Shown in pieces: positions 62,659-64,000 of a DNA stretch of 64,000 nucleotides. Under the pieces are notes generated by a model, which saw only the letters and a list, made by a program, of their open reading frames with translations, had not been told where the DNA came from and did no database searches. The position numbers were made by a program, and so were the translations under genes. Source of the DNA: Paraflavitalea pollutisoli (GTDB taxonomy: Bacteria; Bacteroidota; Bacteroidia; Chitinophagales; Chitinophagaceae); contig NZ_JARKMX010000008.1 in the NCBI RefSeq assembly GCF_029360705.1, positions 3,092,202-3,156,201 on the forward strand. Reading direction: 5' to 3'. Each line of letters starts with the position of its first letter. Position 1 is the first letter of the stretch.

Positions 62659-63795
62659 TTACATAATCTCTTTCAACTTGCTAATCACCTGGTCGATCTC
62701 TTCTTTGGTGTTGTGCTTGCTGAAGGAGAAGCGAACGGTGATCTGATTGGGATTGTTGTTGATAGCGCGGATCACGTGCGAGCCCTGGTCGGCACCACTG
62801 GTGCAGGCACTGCCGCCGCTGGCGCAGATATTGTTGATGTCGAGGTTGAAAAGCATCATCTCCGACTTTTCGGTTTTCGGGAATGAAACGCTGAGTACGG
62901 TATAGAGGCTTTTGCCAAGCGGATCGCCGTTGAAGCCAACACCCTGGATCTGCTTTTTCAGCTGCTCCATCATGTACACCTTCAGGCCTTTGATGTAGGC
63001 ACTATCCTGTTCGTAGTTGGCAGTAGCCAGTTCGAGGGCTTTGGCAAAGCCAACGATCCCATACAGGTTTTCGGTACCGGCGCGCATATTGCGCTCCTGT
63101 GAACCGCCATGGATATGGGGCTTGATCTTTACGTTCTCGTTCACGTAGAGAATACCCACGCCCTTGGGGCCATGAAACTTATGCCCGGCACCATTGATGA
63201 AGTGTACGGGGGTATTGCGCAGGTCGAAGGGAAAGTGACCCACCGTTTGAACCGTATCTGAATGGAAGATGGCGCCATACTTCTTACAGATCTCTCCTAC
63301 AGCATGTATGTTGAGGATCGTTCCGATCTCGTTGTTGGCGTGCATCAGGGTGACGAGCGTTTTGTCTTCCGTGCTGGCGATCAGTTGCTCGAGGTCTTCG
63401 AGATCGATGTGGCCATCGGGCAGCAGTTTTACATAGCTCAGCGCTACTTCACCACGGTGAAAAAGGTTCTCCACCGTATGCAGGGTAGCATGGTGTTCAA
63501 TAGCCGAGGTGATGATATGCCGGCAGCCCAGGTCATGTACAGCGGCATTGATGGCCGTGTTGGAACTTTCGGTACCGCCGGAAGTAAAGAAGATCTCTGC
63601 AGGATGTGCATTGAGTATTTTAGCCACCGACTTGCGGGCCGTCTCGATCGCCAGGCGGGTCTCGCGTCCATAAGAATAAATGGAAGATGGGTTACCAAAC
63701 TTTTCGGTCAGGTAGGGCATCATTACTTCCAGCACCTGGGGGTCGAGGGCGGTTGTCGCCGCATTGTCGAAATAGATACGTGTATTGTGGCTCAT
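62659..63795 (-). CDS. NifS/IscS-type cysteine desulfurase
   Basis: 378 residues from ATG 63795; the upstream open frame is not needed. PLP Lys in NGAGHKFHGPKG (about 200), FDNAATT at the N-terminus, FTSGGTESSN and the sulfur-carrying Cys in SACTSGAD (about 325), typical of class I desulfurases. It supplies sulfur for Fe-S clusters or thionucleosides. Other ISC or SUF genes are not seen nearby within the window. 54 bp separate it from the GH13 gene. Confidence 0.94.
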   Translation of the reverse strand: MSHNTRIYFDNAATTALDPQVLEVMMPYLTEKFGNPSSIYSYGRETRLAIETARKSVAKILNAHPAEIFFTSGGTESSNTAINAAVHDLGCRHIITSAIEHHATLHTVENLFHRGEVALSYVKLLPDGHIDLEDLEQLIASTEDKTLVTLMHANNEIGTILNIHAVGEICKKYGAIFHSDTVQTVGHFPFDLRNTPVHFINGAGHKFHGPKGVGILYVNENVKIKPHIHGGSQERNMRAGTENLYGIVGFAKALELATANYEQDSAYIKGLKVYMMEQLKKQIQGVGFNGDPLGKSLYTVLSVSFPKTEKSEMMLFNLDINNICASGGSACTSGADQGSHVIRAINNNPNQITVRFSFSKHNTKEEIDQVISKLKEIM

Positions 63796-64000
63796 GGGCC
63801 GCAAATTTCCGAAATAAATGAATCGAAAGAGCCATCCCAGGTGGTTTGCAAATTCGTCATCATAAGGGCAGATTTCCTGATCGATGTTCAATGATTATAC
63901 GGCGATCCTGAACATTATTCAAAAAAACGCCTGTTTAACCGAATAACAACAATCAGCCTTTTGTCCAGTAGTTCAATGGGTTATGAGCATTGGGCGCGTT

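Noticed and set aside
63900-64000. Possible start of another gene at the right edge
   Set aside because: No start codon with a ribosome site and no long open frame in the last 100 bp.

Overview
The window looks like a chromosomal segment of a Bacteroidota bacterium, most likely of the family Chitinophagaceae or a close relative. Support: several perfect copies of the Bacteroidota -7 element TAnnTTTG just upstream of genes; family markers such as a type IX secretion Plug protein, TamL, the MoxR/DUF58/DUF4350/DUF4129/SpoIIM/RDD block and a DMT-family DUF486 protein; frequent lipoproteins; GTG or TTG starts in several genes. No insertion sequence, prophage, CRISPR array or rRNA operon was seen.

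Layout. 1-9.1 kb: the 5' part of a divergent GAPDH-like gene, a small acidic protein, a transglutaminase-like membrane protein, two convergent 7-TM proteins whose 3' ends overlap, a secreted Xaa-Pro aminopeptidase, an 830-bp gene-free stretch with a possible ncRNA, a BNR-repeat protein, DUF486 and ferritin. 9.1-13.2 kb: a three-gene minus-strand operon (lipoprotein, large exported protein, and a histone-H1-like tail fused to a sandwich domain resembling G1 peptidases). 13.3-21.7 kb: smc with a cluster of DnaA boxes upstream, a membrane protein whose 3' end has been copied twice, NUDIX, Ada-like methyltransferase, an 11-bp periodic repeat array, fructose-6-phosphate aldolase and SRP RNA. 21.8-28.4 kb: T9SS Plug, FtsX-like permease, SpoU methyltransferase, TamL, TruB. 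28.5-36 kb: the MoxR membrane block and two DUF5362-like paralogues. 36-40.4 kb: O-methyltransferase-like protein, folA-thyA, a secreted protein, a coiled-coil membrane protein.

40.8-46.2 kb is the most unusual part. A 56-residue lipoprotein-like peptide ending in a CPACGMG motif sits directly upstream of a DUF692/MNIO enzyme, which is the layout of a RiPP precursor with its multinuclear iron modifying enzyme. It is followed by a family 2 glycosyltransferase and a translationally overlapping pair of envelope proteins.

46.2-64 kb: tRNA-Val(GAC) with C at position 33, dienelactone hydrolase, amidase, proline dehydrogenase, dipeptide epimerase, thioesterase, GT87 mannosyltransferase-like protein, acyltransferase, SIMPL protein, mutS, an orphan T9SS-like C-terminal domain that looks frameshifted away from its signal peptide, an acyltransferase-type membrane protein, a carbohydrate kinase overlapping a GH13 lipoprotein gene, and a NifS-type cysteine desulfurase. 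Most of the window is ordinary housekeeping and envelope biology; the accessory interest lies in the MNIO pair, the H1-tail fusion operon, the DnaA-box cluster and the repeat structures.
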